Positions 1-8,410 of a DNA stretch of 64,000 nucleotides are shown in pieces (the stretch's first letter is position 1; every line of letters starts with the position of its first letter). A program made the position numbers and the translations under genes. Source of the stretch: DASRIA01 sp963768885 (GTDB lineage: Bacteria > Actinomycetota > Thermoleophilia > Solirubrobacterales > JBBDJG01); the NCBI GenBank assembly GCA_963768885.1, contig CAVYJN010000008.1, positions 62,001 through 126,000 on the forward strand, given 5' to 3'. Under the pieces are notes generated by a model that was given only the letters and a program-made list of their open reading frames with translations, was not told the origin of the DNA and did no database searches.

Positions 1-768
1 GCCGGCGAAAAGCGGGTTGCCCTCGGTAATCGCGTGGAGCTCGCGCACCAGCTCGACGGGCGGCATGCTTCCCATCTCGGCTTCGATCATCATGCCGACC
101 TGTTCCTCGCCGATGCCTTCGAGCGCCACGCGGCGCCCTTTCAACGCAAGCGTCGCGAACTGCCTCGCGACCGCTTCGGATCGCTCGCGCGCGGCGGCGT
201 CCTGGTAGGCGGCCATCACGACCACGGCCGCGTCGCCCAGCGACCGCGCCATGAAGTCGAGCAGCGCCAGGGATTCGCGGTCGGCGACATGCAGGTCGTC
301 GAGGACGATCAGCAGTGGTTCGCGCCTGCTGTGGTTCCACAGGAAGTGCGTCACCGCGTCGAAGAGCGCGAAGCGCGCCTGCTCGGATCGCAGCGACCCG
401 ATCGGCTCGATGCCCGGCACGCGCTCGCGGAGCTCTGGAACGATCTGGGCGATCCAGTCGGCGCCTCCCCCCAGCTCCGCCTTCAGCGCAGTCGGGTCCC
501 GGGCCTCGATCAGCGCGCGAAGCGCCTGCGTCCACGGCCAGTACGCGGGCGCGCCGGGGTTCTCCCAGCAGCGCCCCCAGACGGCAAGCATGTCGTCCTC
601 GCTCGCGTGCCGGCTGAGCTCCTCGGCGAGCCGCGTCTTGCCGATCCCGGGCTCCCCCGTGACGAGGAAGAGGCCGCCGTGCCCGTTCCGGGCATCGGCG
701 AGTCCACCCTGAAGTTGCGCCAGTTCCCTGTTCCTACCGATCAGCGATTGACGCTGAGTGTCCTGCAC
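1..768 (-). CDS. STAND/AAA_16-type ATPase regulator, N-terminal part (runs off the window)
   Basis: Reads from a GTG at 768 to the window edge, so only the first 256 residues are visible. Residues 10-16 read IGRNREL, the usual entrance to this ATPase family. A P-loop GEPGIGKTR lies at 38-46, and ITEGNPLF, common near the end of this domain, is next to the window edge. Such ATPases sit at the N-terminus of LuxR-family, SARP or adenylate-cyclase-coupled signalling proteins; the output domain is outside the window, so the effector is unknown. An in-frame TGA just upstream excludes a longer N-terminus, which makes the GTG the likely start. Family confident, specific role unknown. Confidence 0.8.
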   Translation of the reverse strand, partial: MQDTQRQSLIGRNRELAQLQGGLADARNGHGGLFLVTGEPGIGKTRLAEELSRHASEDDMLAVWGRCWENPGAPAYWPWTQALRALIEARDPTALKAELGGGADWIAQIVPELRERVPGIEPIGSLRSEQARFALFDAVTHFLWNHSRREPLLIVLDDLHVADRESLALLDFMARSLGDAAVVVMAAYQDAAARERSEAVARQFATLALKGRRVALEGIGEEQVGMMIEAEMGSMPPVELVRELHAITEGNPLFAG

Positions 769-843
769 AAGTGGTGACTCCCAAAGTGGACCCAGTCAAA
801 ATCTAGCCGCTGTGGGGGCCGCGTGTGGCGAATCGAGTGAACG

Positions 844-2028
844 TCACACAGCGGGACCGAGCTGCCAGACGCCGTCGTCATGCGCAACGGACAGCCAGCG
901 ACGCGCGTCACGGCGGCCAAGCTCGATCAGCTCGTTCGCGAACTCCGGGTCGAAGAAGAAGTAGCTCAGCAACTCGCCCCGCCACGGGGAGTCTCCGATG
1001 TCCAGGAGGCGTCCGAGCCGGGCAACGCTTCCACGCCGCCGGAAGAGCTTTCGCCGGCCGTGCAGCCGCTGGTAGCACCGCGTGGCAACGTCGCCGATCT
1101 CGTTCGGTTGCTCGGGCGCGATCAGGATGTAGGGAATCGGCTTGAGAGAGGCGTCGCCAGACTGGCCTCCTTCCGCGATCTGCCGGTTGATGGTGGCGAG
1201 CGTGTGGACGTCGTTGATCAGCGGATCCACGAGGACGCCCTGAAGGAGTTGGGCCACACCGTCGAGCACCTGAGGGCGCTCGCCGTCGCCCAGGGTCGAG
1301 CCGAGACGAGGCGAGTGAAGGGCCGTGATGATCATCCGTCCCGCCCCGAGGTCGAGCGCCGGCCTGATCGGCGTGTTGAGCCGGGTGCCGCCGTCGTAGT
1401 ACCAGCCGCGCGCAGACGGGGGGTCATGGATCTCGACGGCCGGGAAGGCACCCGGGATCGCGGCCGAGGCGATGACGTGCTCCGCCGACAGCGCCGACGT
1501 TCGCACGTAGGTGATGCCGCGGCGGTCGTCGGCTTGGGGTTGCCCTGCGTTCGTGTCGCAGAACACCACGCTCAGGCTGGTGGACGCACGCGTCCCGACC
1601 ACGGCAGCCGCCCTGATGTGCTTCGACTCGACGTTGGCGTGAATTCTCTCGAAGGGAATCCGCGCGTCGAGCGTCGCGCGCAGCGGGGCGGGATTGAGCA
1701 TGCTCCAACCGTGCGCGCCGGGGATGCCCAGGGCGTCGGCGGCCGAGCGCAACGCGAGGCGGACCTGCGCCATCGACAGAAGTGGCGACAGGGCGCTCTC
1801 CCAGCGCATGTCGCGCCAGATCTCACAGCCTTCTTCCAGGGCCTCGCCGGGCGGCCGGTCCGCCGTCGCCGCGACGTATGCGGCGTTGATCGCACCGACA
1901 CTCGTCCCGACGATCACCGTCGGCCGCTCGTCGGGCTTCAGGCGAGGCAGAAGCTCGGAGAGCGCACCGACCTCGTAAGCGCCACGCGCACCGCCTCCGG
2001 CGAGGACCAGACCTACCTCTGAAGTCAC
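844..2028 (-). CDS. Patatin-like phospholipase (RssA/YchK type)
   Basis: A 394-residue serine acyl hydrolase. The N-terminus carries the glycine-rich oxyanion loop LAGGGARGAYEVG. The nucleophile elbow is GTSVG with Ser43, and the dyad Asp lies in YYDGG near residue 210, so the catalytic pair is complete. Patatins hydrolyse acyl chains from phospholipids or other lipid esters. No signal peptide is seen, so it is probably cytoplasmic or peripheral at the inner face of the membrane. Start GTG at 2028 is preceded by a strong GGAGGTGA ribosome site about 8 nt upstream. It is divergent from the metallophosphoesterase operon, about 100 bp away, which suggests linked but separately transcribed functions. 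Confidence 0.9.
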   Translation of the reverse strand: MTSEVGLVLAGGGARGAYEVGALSELLPRLKPDERPTVIVGTSVGAINAAYVAATADRPPGEALEEGCEIWRDMRWESALSPLLSMAQVRLALRSAADALGIPGAHGWSMLNPAPLRATLDARIPFERIHANVESKHIRAAAVVGTRASTSLSVVFCDTNAGQPQADDRRGITYVRTSALSAEHVIASAAIPGAFPAVEIHDPPSARGWYYDGGTRLNTPIRPALDLGAGRMIITALHSPRLGSTLGDGERPQVLDGVAQLLQGVLVDPLINDVHTLATINRQIAEGGQSGDASLKPIPYILIAPEQPNEIGDVATRCYQRLHGRRKLFRRRGSVARLGRLLDIGDSPWRGELLSYFFFDPEFANELIELGRRDARRWLSVAHDDGVWQLGPAV

Positions 2029-2127
2029 CGAGCCGTCACCTCCGTATGTGTCCCGTTGATGGTGGCGATGCGAGGCGACACAGACGGGTTGACTCCGCGC
2101 CTTGCATCTGGGAGAAACGCAAACTAA

Positions 2128-3459
2128 GTGATCGACCGGGTACTCGACAAGACTTTCGTGCTCGCCTGCGCCCGCACCGCGCTCCGAACACTGGAATCAC
2201 GTCCACGAGAGCTCGAGGCAGAGCTCGAGATCGAGCAGGCCGACGAGCAGCTCCCGGCGGTCGCCGCGGAGCTGCGGGAGGCCATCGACGGGCAAGGACC
2301 CGAGGTCGAGTCGCTGTCAATGGAGGAACGCAAGGCCTACTTGCCGACGGACCCCGTTCTGGCCACGGTGCAGACGGCACTGCAGGACTTCCTCACCACA
2401 CACGATCCCGAGCTGGTCCAGCCGTCGCCCGAACGGACCGGGCCGGGCGGCCCTGCGGCGACGGCCGTGTACCTCGGTCTGGGCGACATCGTCAACGACG
2501 CGAGAATGGCCTACCACGTAATCAAGGCGTTGGCGAAGAGAAAGCTTCGTGGCCCACATAAGTTCGTCGAGTCGAAGCCGCCTCCGGAATTCGACATCGC
2601 CACGGACGCCCGCATCGTCCTCGTCGGCGATTGGGGCATGGGCAACGCGAGCGCGCGCAAGATCGCGACCCTGATCAAGGCCGACCTGGACGCGGCCGGG
2701 GGCAAGGAGGCACACCTGGTCCACCTCGGCGACGTCTATTTCACTGGTGAGACGTCCGAGGCCCAGAAACACGTGCTCGACCTCTGGCCGATCAAACAGG
2801 GCGACGCCAATCGCTTCTCATGGGCGCTGAACGGCAACCACGACATGTACTCCGGCGGGTACGGCTACTTCGACAAGATCCTCGCCGATCCGCGGTTCGC
2901 GAGGCAGCGCACACCCGACGGGCGGGGCACGAGCTACTTCATGCTCCGGAACAAGTACTGGCAGTTTCTCGGGCTCGACACGGCCTGGGAGGTGTACGGG
3001 CTCGGCCTCGACGGCTACATCAACGACACCCAGGCCAAGTGGGTGAAGGAATGCACGGACGCGCCGCAGGACCGTCGCACCGTCCTGATGTCGCACCACC
3101 AGTACCTGAGCAGGCACAACCTGGGTGGCAACCTCTCGCAGAAGCTCAAACCGGTCCTCGACGCCGGTGGATTCGACGCCTGGTTCTGGGGCCACGAGCA
3201 CATCTGCCGGCGGTTCGCGAAGACGGCGAAGGTTCGCTACCCCGCCTGCGTGGGGAACGGCGCGATGCCCCAGGCCGTGAACCACGTCGCCCAGGAGCAA
3301 GGCGGATGGGAGTACGACCAGGGCTACGAGGACGACGAGAGAGACGAGTGGCGATTGTGTGGATACGCCGTGCTCGACCTCGCGAACGACAAGATCGAAG
3401 TCCGCTACAAGGATGAAGACGGCAAGGAACACCATTCCCCCGAGTCCCTTCCCGTTTGA
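2128..3459 (+). CDS. Calcineurin-like metallophosphoesterase
   Basis: A 443-residue protein with the five metal-binding blocks of calcineurin-type phosphoesterases in order: GDWG (about residue 168; Trp replaces the usual residue between Asp and Gly/His), HLGDVY (about 200), GNHD (about 236), SHHQ (about 322) and GHEH (about 355). The first 150 residues are an acidic, helical, charged extension with no recognisable domain. No signal peptide is seen. The GTG start at 2128 follows GGAG at 2111. It heads a same-strand group with the duplicated unknown protein (55 nt downstream) and Dyp peroxidase. The substrate cannot be read from sequence; nucleotide, phospholipid or phosphoprotein are all possible. 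Confidence 0.87.
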   Translation: MIDRVLDKTFVLACARTALRTLESRPRELEAELEIEQADEQLPAVAAELREAIDGQGPEVESLSMEERKAYLPTDPVLATVQTALQDFLTTHDPELVQPSPERTGPGGPAATAVYLGLGDIVNDARMAYHVIKALAKRKLRGPHKFVESKPPPEFDIATDARIVLVGDWGMGNASARKIATLIKADLDAAGGKEAHLVHLGDVYFTGETSEAQKHVLDLWPIKQGDANRFSWALNGNHDMYSGGYGYFDKILADPRFARQRTPDGRGTSYFMLRNKYWQFLGLDTAWEVYGLGLDGYINDTQAKWVKECTDAPQDRRTVLMSHHQYLSRHNLGGNLSQKLKPVLDAGGFDAWFWGHEHICRRFAKTAKVRYPACVGNGAMPQAVNHVAQEQGGWEYDQGYEDDERDEWRLCGYAVLDLANDKIEVRYKDEDGKEHHSPESLPV

Positions 3460-3514
3460 CTCCGTGAGGACCGGCATCGAGACAGGACGAAGGCGCGGTT
3501 AGCGTCGCTTCACC

Positions 3515-4636
3515 ATGAGACCGGGTGAGGACACTCACGCTTCACCGATGACGCTCATCTCGCCGATCCCGCCGTGGCGGGCATGGGCGCACCGGAGGGT
3601 TGGAAGACTCAACATGCTCCTGCTCCGGTACAGCACGAGGTTCTACCCCTTCGGGCGGCTCGAGCGGCTGTCGTTCATTCACTTCGCGCACTGGTCGATC
3701 CTTGACAGGATCCCCGCGAACGACCCCAACGGGGAGCGCTTGCCCCATCCATATCTGCTCTTCCAGAGCAACTTCAACAGGGGTTGGCGCGAGTACGTGG
3801 AGGCGTTCTGCCTGGTCGTGACGCTCGGGGTCCGCGCGAATTGGGGCGGATACGGATTTCCGCGCCCCAAGCCGGTCGGCCCGTTCCTGGAATACGTCGA
3901 CAAGCGTTTCACTCCGGCGCTGCACTTCTACTCGGCATATCCGGAGGCCTCGACGAGGACGGTCATCAAATCGATCGACACCAGACGCAGGTTCTACGAG
4001 TTCGCCGCGGAGGACTACGAGCCTCCCCCGCGTTACCGCCGCAAGCGGGCCAAGGCACCAAGGGCGCGCGCGCTGAGCCACAGCTTCAAGACGGAGCCGC
4101 GCGACACCGTCTCGGCGATCGCACCGATCATGCCCGGGCGCGAGGAGATTCTGCGCTCGGTGCTCGAGGGCCTGAACAACCTGCCTGCGAGCCCGCTGGA
4201 GAACGTGACCGGGACTCATATGGCGCGCTGGTCGATCGTCGCCCCGCTCCCGTACAAAGGCACGGATCGGACCATCGACAAAACCTCTTACCTGCTGTTC
4301 ACCAGCTGGTACGAGGGGAAGATGTCCGACTACCTGCGCTCGATGAAGCATGAGCTCGGCGACGTCGCGGATGCGATCTGGGGCAACTGCGCCGGCTACC
4401 CGGCCCCGGCGAGCGCGGACGAGTTCCGCGACTACATCGTGCTGAACAACATCGTCCCCCACCTCTCGTTCGCCGGCTATCCCGACTCGAAGACCGAGAT
4501 CTTCGCGAGCATGCAGTTTCGCCACGACCTGGCTCCGGATGTGGTCCGGCGCTCCGCGCCCACGACCGAGGACCTCGAGCGAGCGTGGCGCAGGAGGCCG
4601 GCCCAACGGCCGCTCTGGTGGGGGGGCCACCGATGA
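3515..4636 (+). CDS. Unknown protein with an internal tandem duplication, coupled to Dyp peroxidase
   Basis: I cannot name a family with certainty. The 373-residue protein is visibly two copies of one domain. The N-terminal half has HFAHWSI (about 58), then LLFQSNFNRG, EYVEAF, WGGYGFPRP, F-EYVD and a Y-x-YP segment. The C-terminal half repeats HMARWSI (about 235), LLFTSWYEG, DYLRSM, WGNCAGYPAP, F-DYIV and AGYPDS in the same order. The H-x-A-[RH]-W-x-I start followed by a beta strand LLF resembles ferredoxin-like alpha/beta-barrel domains of the kind found in Dyp peroxidases, but no heme-ligand motif is seen. Its stop overlaps the peroxidase start (ATGA), which implies co-translation and a shared task. 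ATG 3515 chosen; ATG 3548 is possible. Confidence 0.75.
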   Translation: MRPGEDTHASPMTLISPIPPWRAWAHRRVGRLNMLLLRYSTRFYPFGRLERLSFIHFAHWSILDRIPANDPNGERLPHPYLLFQSNFNRGWREYVEAFCLVVTLGVRANWGGYGFPRPKPVGPFLEYVDKRFTPALHFYSAYPEASTRTVIKSIDTRRRFYEFAAEDYEPPPRYRRKRAKAPRARALSHSFKTEPRDTVSAIAPIMPGREEILRSVLEGLNNLPASPLENVTGTHMARWSIVAPLPYKGTDRTIDKTSYLLFTSWYEGKMSDYLRSMKHELGDVADAIWGNCAGYPAPASADEFRDYIVLNNIVPHLSFAGYPDSKTEIFASMQFRHDLAPDVVRRSAPTTEDLERAWRRRPAQRPLWWGGHR

Positions 4637-6015
4637 TCAGGCCGCCCTGGAAGTACCGGGTGAAGCAAGCTGACGTCCAGGGCAACGTGCTCGCAAACTA
4701 CGGGATCGCATACCGCCACGCCCTTTACGCGTTCGTGCGTATCGAGGACGACGTCGCCGGCCGCGCCTGGCTCGGCGCGACGGCCGATCAGGTCACCACC
4801 GCGGAACGCCGACCGGATGCGATCAAACCGGATTACGCGATCAATGTCTCGGTCTCGTGCAACGGCCTGCGTGCGCTGGGTCTACCCGAGCCGCTGTTGA
4901 AGACCTTTCCGGAGGACTTCCGGGTGGGGATGAGGGCGCGCGCGGAGTCCCTGGGTGACACGGGGCCCAACGACCCTCAACATTGGGAAGACGAGGTCTG
5001 GCACACCGAGCCCCACGTGATGGTGACCCTGTTCGCGCTGGATCAGCCCGCGCTCGACCAGGGTCGAACGGCATGTCTGTCGGAAGAAAGACTGGGCTCA
5101 GATCTGGCTGTCCAACACGAGCAACCGGCTGGGCTGCTCGAGCGCCCAGGAACCGGAGAGCCGATGCGTGAGCACTTCGGCTTTGCCGACGGTTTCGCGC
5201 AACCGACCATCAAGGGCAACGCCGGGCCGTACTCGCGCAGGGGCGGCGGAACCGCGATCCGATTCGGCCGCTGGCGTGACGTCGCACCCGGAGAGTTCGT
5301 GCTGGGCTACCCGGCCGAGGACGGAACCTACGCGGACTGTCCGGCGCCGCCGCTGCGACCGAACGGCACGTACACCGTCGTGCGCAAGCTCGAGCAGAGG
5401 GTCGCGGCTTTCAGGGACTATTGCCGCGAGCTGTCGCCCGGCGATCCAGACCGTGAGGAATGGATTGCCGCCGGCATCGTTGGAAGGTGGCGCGACGGCA
5501 CCCCTCTGATGAAGTCCCCGAACGAGGCCGACCCGGAGCTGGCCAGGGACACGGGACCGGAGAGCCGTGTCAACGATTTCCGCTACAAGCACGATCCCGT
5601 GGGCGAAACCTGCCCGCTCGGAGCTCATATCCGGCGCGCGAATCCGCGTGATTCGCTCGGTTGGCAGGGACGCCTGACCAAGCGGCATCGAATCATCAGG
5701 CGCGGCATGCCCTACGGGCGCGACCCGGCGCAGGAGGAGTGCGGCCTGATGTTCGTGTGCCATCAGGCCAGCATCTCGCGTCAGTTCGAGGTCATCCAGG
5801 GACAGTGGCTGAACGACGGTGACGCATTCTGGGTCGGTGGCGAGCGGGACCTGCTCACCGCCGGTGACGTCGATGAAGGCATGACCCTGCAGGGTCACCC
5901 GCCTGTCTTCCTGCCCAGACCGAAGCAGCCGTTCGTCGTCACAAGGGGCGGGGGCTACTTCTTCACGCCGGGCATCCGGGCGCTGCGCACGATCGCGGCC
6001 GGGGCCTGGGAGTGA
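4633..6015 (+). CDS. Dyp-type heme peroxidase
   Basis: About 460 residues, in the size range of the larger Dyp classes. The distal-side GXXDG motif is GFADG (about residue 182), with Asp as the acid-base residue that handles peroxide. The proximal heme ligand is expected to be the His in AHIRRANPR (about 332). Dyp peroxidases use hydrogen peroxide to oxidise bulky substrates such as dyes, phenols or porphyrins. No Sec or Tat signal is visible, so it is probably cytoplasmic. The start is set at ATG 4633, which overlaps the TGA of the preceding gene; a longer reading from 4585 would overlap that gene by 52 nt. No encapsulin gene lies nearby. Confidence 0.9.
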   Translation: MIRPPWKYRVKQADVQGNVLANYGIAYRHALYAFVRIEDDVAGRAWLGATADQVTTAERRPDAIKPDYAINVSVSCNGLRALGLPEPLLKTFPEDFRVGMRARAESLGDTGPNDPQHWEDEVWHTEPHVMVTLFALDQPALDQGRTACLSEERLGSDLAVQHEQPAGLLERPGTGEPMREHFGFADGFAQPTIKGNAGPYSRRGGGTAIRFGRWRDVAPGEFVLGYPAEDGTYADCPAPPLRPNGTYTVVRKLEQRVAAFRDYCRELSPGDPDREEWIAAGIVGRWRDGTPLMKSPNEADPELARDTGPESRVNDFRYKHDPVGETCPLGAHIRRANPRDSLGWQGRLTKRHRIIRRGMPYGRDPAQEECGLMFVCHQASISRQFEVIQGQWLNDGDAFWVGGERDLLTAGDVDEGMTLQGHPPVFLPRPKQPFVVTRGGGYFFTPGIRALRTIAAGAWE

Positions 6016-6030
6016 GGAACGCGCCGCGCC

Positions 6031-6426
6031 CTACTCGGGCCAGAAGCCCTCGATCATCTCCGCGTCCTCGCGCGGGTTGTCGATCCGGGTCGAGACGATG
6101 ATCAGCTGCGCGTCGTCGGGACCCTCGTTCCAGACCGAGCGCACGACCTCGGGCGCCACGCGCACGACGCTGCCTCCCTCGAGCTCGAGCACCTCGTCGT
6201 CGAGCTTGAACTCGAGCTTGCCGGAGACCACGAAGTAGATCTCCTCCTGTGTCTTGTGGCGGTGGCCGTAGCCCCCTTTGCCGCCAGACCCGGGAGTCAT
6301 GTGACGGTGCGTGATCGCGACCTGCTCGTTGCCGAGCGGCTGCGTCAGCATCCGCATCGTGCCCGGGTACTTGCCGCCGAACAGGTCCGGCACTTCCTCC
6401 AGCTTCACCACGGTGTAGTCGCTCAT
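6031..6426 (-). CDS. Small single-domain cupin
   Basis: A 131-residue cupin. The first metal-binding block is present as GYGHRHKTQEEIYFVVSGK, giving H-x-H and a downstream Glu. The second block is weaker (RVAPEVVRSVWN, with no clear His), so metal binding through a fourth ligand is uncertain. Such proteins are dioxygenases, isomerases or simple small-molecule binders; the substrate is unknown. The ATG at 6426 is separated from the upstream SGNH gene by a strong hairpin, so it probably has its own promoter. It converges on the Dyp gene with a 15-nt gap. The frame happens to run on from the broken SGNH gene, but there is no true fusion. Confidence 0.8.
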   Translation of the reverse strand: MSDYTVVKLEEVPDLFGGKYPGTMRMLTQPLGNEQVAITHRHMTPGSGGKGGYGHRHKTQEEIYFVVSGKLEFKLDDEVLELEGGSVVRVAPEVVRSVWNEGPDDAQLIIVSTRIDNPREDAEMIEGFWPE

Positions 6427-6450
6427 GGCGGGCGATCCTAGGGGAACGAG

Positions 6451-6478
6451 AAAGGGCCCCGCGTGTGCGGGGCCCTTT
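6451..6478 (-). terminator. Intrinsic terminator-type hairpin downstream of the SGNH gene
   Basis: A perfect 12-bp inverted repeat, AAAGGGCCCCGC with its complement, around a GTGT loop. It lies between the stop of the SGNH hydrolase (6504) and the ATG of the cupin (6426), both on the minus strand. The T-tract on the minus strand is short (TTT then CTCGTT), as is normal in high-GC actinobacteria. Confidence 0.8.
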
Positions 6479-6503
6479 CCTTGCAGCGTGTTGCGCAGGC
6501 GGA

Positions 6504-7332
6504 CTAGGGGACGAGCACCTCGGCGAAGGCGTCCGTCACCTTGTCGTAGCCCGTGTCGTTCGGGTGCAGGCAGTCGTTGCCTCCGACCCAGTCCGACGGG
6601 GCGAGGTCGCCGAACACCTCGGCCACCTCGACGTCGTAGTCGGCCCCGACGTCGCGCATGATGTCGTGCAGGCCGAGCGGCACGAACGGCGGCAGGCCCT
6701 CGAGCACGATGTTGGCGAGCTGCACGGCGCCCGGCACGCCGCCGAGCACGCACTGCGCGATCCCGTTGTCGTAGGTGTTGATGACGATCCGCGCGTCGGG
6801 CCCGGCGGCCTCGCGCAGCGCGGACAGCGCCGAGTCGAGGTCGCTGGTGTATGCCGCGAACTCGGACGAGATCGTCGAGATGCAGCTCGGCGGTGAGCCC
6901 GCCGAGGCAGGCGGCGATGATCGGGTTCGTGACGTCGTTGCCGCCGATGCTGACCGTCACGACCTCGACGTTGTCGCGCGGGTTGTCGTTGCCGTTGCGC
7001 TCCTCGAGCAGCGGGAGGGCGGTCGGCAGCTGGTTCGCGATCATCGACGGCGTCGTCGCGCCGCCGACCGCGATGTTCATCAGCTCGAGCTGGTTGCAGC
7101 CCTGCTCGGGCTTCGCGTTGTCGGACGGCGAGCAGTCGAACCGGTCCTGGAGGACCTGGTGCAGCTGCGGGACGTAGCCGCCCTCGCTCGGGACGGTGGC
7201 CCCGAAGCCGAACGCCCACGAGTCGCCGAGCGACAGCTGGACGGGCTTCGACGCGGCCGCGGGCGAGGCCGCCACGGCCCCGGCCAGCAGCAGGATGGAT
7301 AGAAGCGCCACGAGGCGCGTGCTACGCAACAT
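6504..7332 (-). CDS. Secreted SGNH/GDSL hydrolase, frame-disrupted
   Basis: Esterase or lipase of the SGNH family, about 276 residues. It starts at ATG 7332 behind a GGGGGG ribosome site and has a Sec signal (hydrophobic LVALLSILLLAGAVAA, cleavage after SPAAA). Block I LSLGDSWAFGFG carries the catalytic Ser, block III is SIGGND, and block V DCLHPNDTGYD carries the Asp and His. The N- and C-terminal parts lie in different frames. The change falls near 6885-6895, where reading ACCGCC as one C shorter restores a continuous protein; the total of 829 nt is 3n+1, consistent with one inserted base. All catalytic residues survive, so a sequencing error or very recent lesion is more likely than old decay. 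Confidence 0.78.
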
Positions 7333-7452
7333 CTCGAACCCCCCAAAGTTGAATGACCCCTGATTGCGCCGCGGCGCCAGCCGCGGGCCGCTCACCTATA
7401 ACACACTGCGGCGCCGCCGGCGCCGGCGCCGGCGCCTGTACGGTTTGCCCCC

Positions 7453-7863
7453 ATGACGACCCTGAGCCTGTCGCCCAGCTCCACGGTGACCGTGCGCAGC
7501 GCCACGCCCGAGGCGCTCGAGGTCGAGGCCGCCTACGAGCCCGGCAGCGCGGCGCCCCCGCCGCACTTCCATCCCGCCCAGGCCGAGCACTTCGAGGTGC
7601 TCGCGGGCTCGATCACGACGCTCGTGGACGGCACCGAGCGGGTGCTTGGCGCCGGCGACACGATCGACATACCGGCGGGCACGGTGCACCAGATGTGGAA
7701 TGCGGGCGAAGAGCCGGCCCGCATGCTGTGGCGCACGATGCCCGCGGGTCGCACGCTCGAGTGGTTCGAGGCGCTCGACGCGTTCCAGCGCGACGGCGAC
7801 GGAGCGAAGTTCGGGGCCGCGTTCACCGAGTACCGGGACGTCTTCCGGCTCGTCGAAAGCTAG
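7453..7863 (+). CDS. Cupin-domain protein, first of a tandem pair
   Basis: A 136-residue cupin. Block 1 is HFHPAQAEHFEVLAG (two His, then Glu and a further His) and block 2 is GDTIDIPAGTVHQMWN with its His, so a complete metal site is likely. The role is probably binding or conversion of a small molecule; which one cannot be said. It is followed after 4 nt by a second cupin that is roughly three-quarters identical over the shared part, a clear gene duplication. A TACGGT box ends 8 nt before the ATG, so the transcript may have almost no leader. Confidence 0.82.
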   Translation: MTTLSLSPSSTVTVRSATPEALEVEAAYEPGSAAPPPHFHPAQAEHFEVLAGSITTLVDGTERVLGAGDTIDIPAGTVHQMWNAGEEPARMLWRTMPAGRTLEWFEALDAFQRDGDGAKFGAAFTEYRDVFRLVES

Positions 7864-7867
7864 GCCG

Positions 7868-8410
7868 ATGGCCACACTGAAGCTGACCCCCACCGAATCC
7901 GTCACCGTGCGCAGCGCCGCGCCGGAGGCGCTCGAGGTCGAGGCGCACTACGGGCCGCACGGGTCGCCGCCGCCCAAGCACCTCCACCCGGAGCAGGCGG
8001 AGCACTTCGAGGTCCTCGCCGGGCGGCTCACGACGCGCGTCGACGGCACCGAGCGCTTGCTCGAGGCCGGCGACACGATCGACATCCCCGCGCGTGCGGT
8101 CCACCAGATGTGGAACGCGGGAGCGGAGCCGGCGCGCGTGCTGTGGCGCACCTCCCCGGCCGGGCGCACGCTCGAGTGGTTCGAGGCGCTCGACGCGCTG
8201 CAGCGCGAGGGCCGCGTGATGAAGAGCGGCATTCCGAGCCCGCTCGCGATGTCGGTGCTGCTGACCGAGTACCGCGACGTGTTCCGCCTCGCGGGTCCCG
8301 ATCCCGTGTTGCGCACCGCGTTCGCGGCGCTCGCGCCGCTCGGGCGCCTGCGCGGCTACTCCACGAAGAGGTCCGGGACCAGGTCGGCGTCGGGCCCGCC
8401 CGCGGAGTAG
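7868..8410 (+). CDS. Cupin-domain protein, second of a tandem pair
   Basis: A 180-residue paralogue of the preceding gene: HLHPEQAEHFEVLAG and GDTIDIPARAVHQMWN match it closely, and both share PAGRTLEWFEALDA. It differs by a C-terminal extension of about 45 residues (TEYRDVFRLAGPDPVL onward). The last 55 nt lie antisense inside the 3' end of the convergent SDR gene, so the final 18 residues, rich in Ser and Arg, may be a read-through extension gained by stop loss. The ATG at 7868 lies 4 nt past the stop of the first copy, so the two are co-transcribed. Confidence 0.8.
   Translation: MATLKLTPTESVTVRSAAPEALEVEAHYGPHGSPPPKHLHPEQAEHFEVLAGRLTTRVDGTERLLEAGDTIDIPARAVHQMWNAGAEPARVLWRTSPAGRTLEWFEALDALQREGRVMKSGIPSPLAMSVLLTEYRDVFRLAGPDPVLRTAFAALAPLGRLRGYSTKRSGTRSASGPPAE

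Noticed and set aside
4633..6015. Encapsulin cargo Dyp peroxidase
   Set aside because: No encapsulin shell gene nearby, and the C-terminus (RTIAAGAWE) lacks an evident targeting tail.
6031..7395. One fused SGNH-cupin protein
   Set aside because: The middle third has no protein-like composition, the SGNH C-terminus is found in another frame, and a strong terminator lies between the parts.
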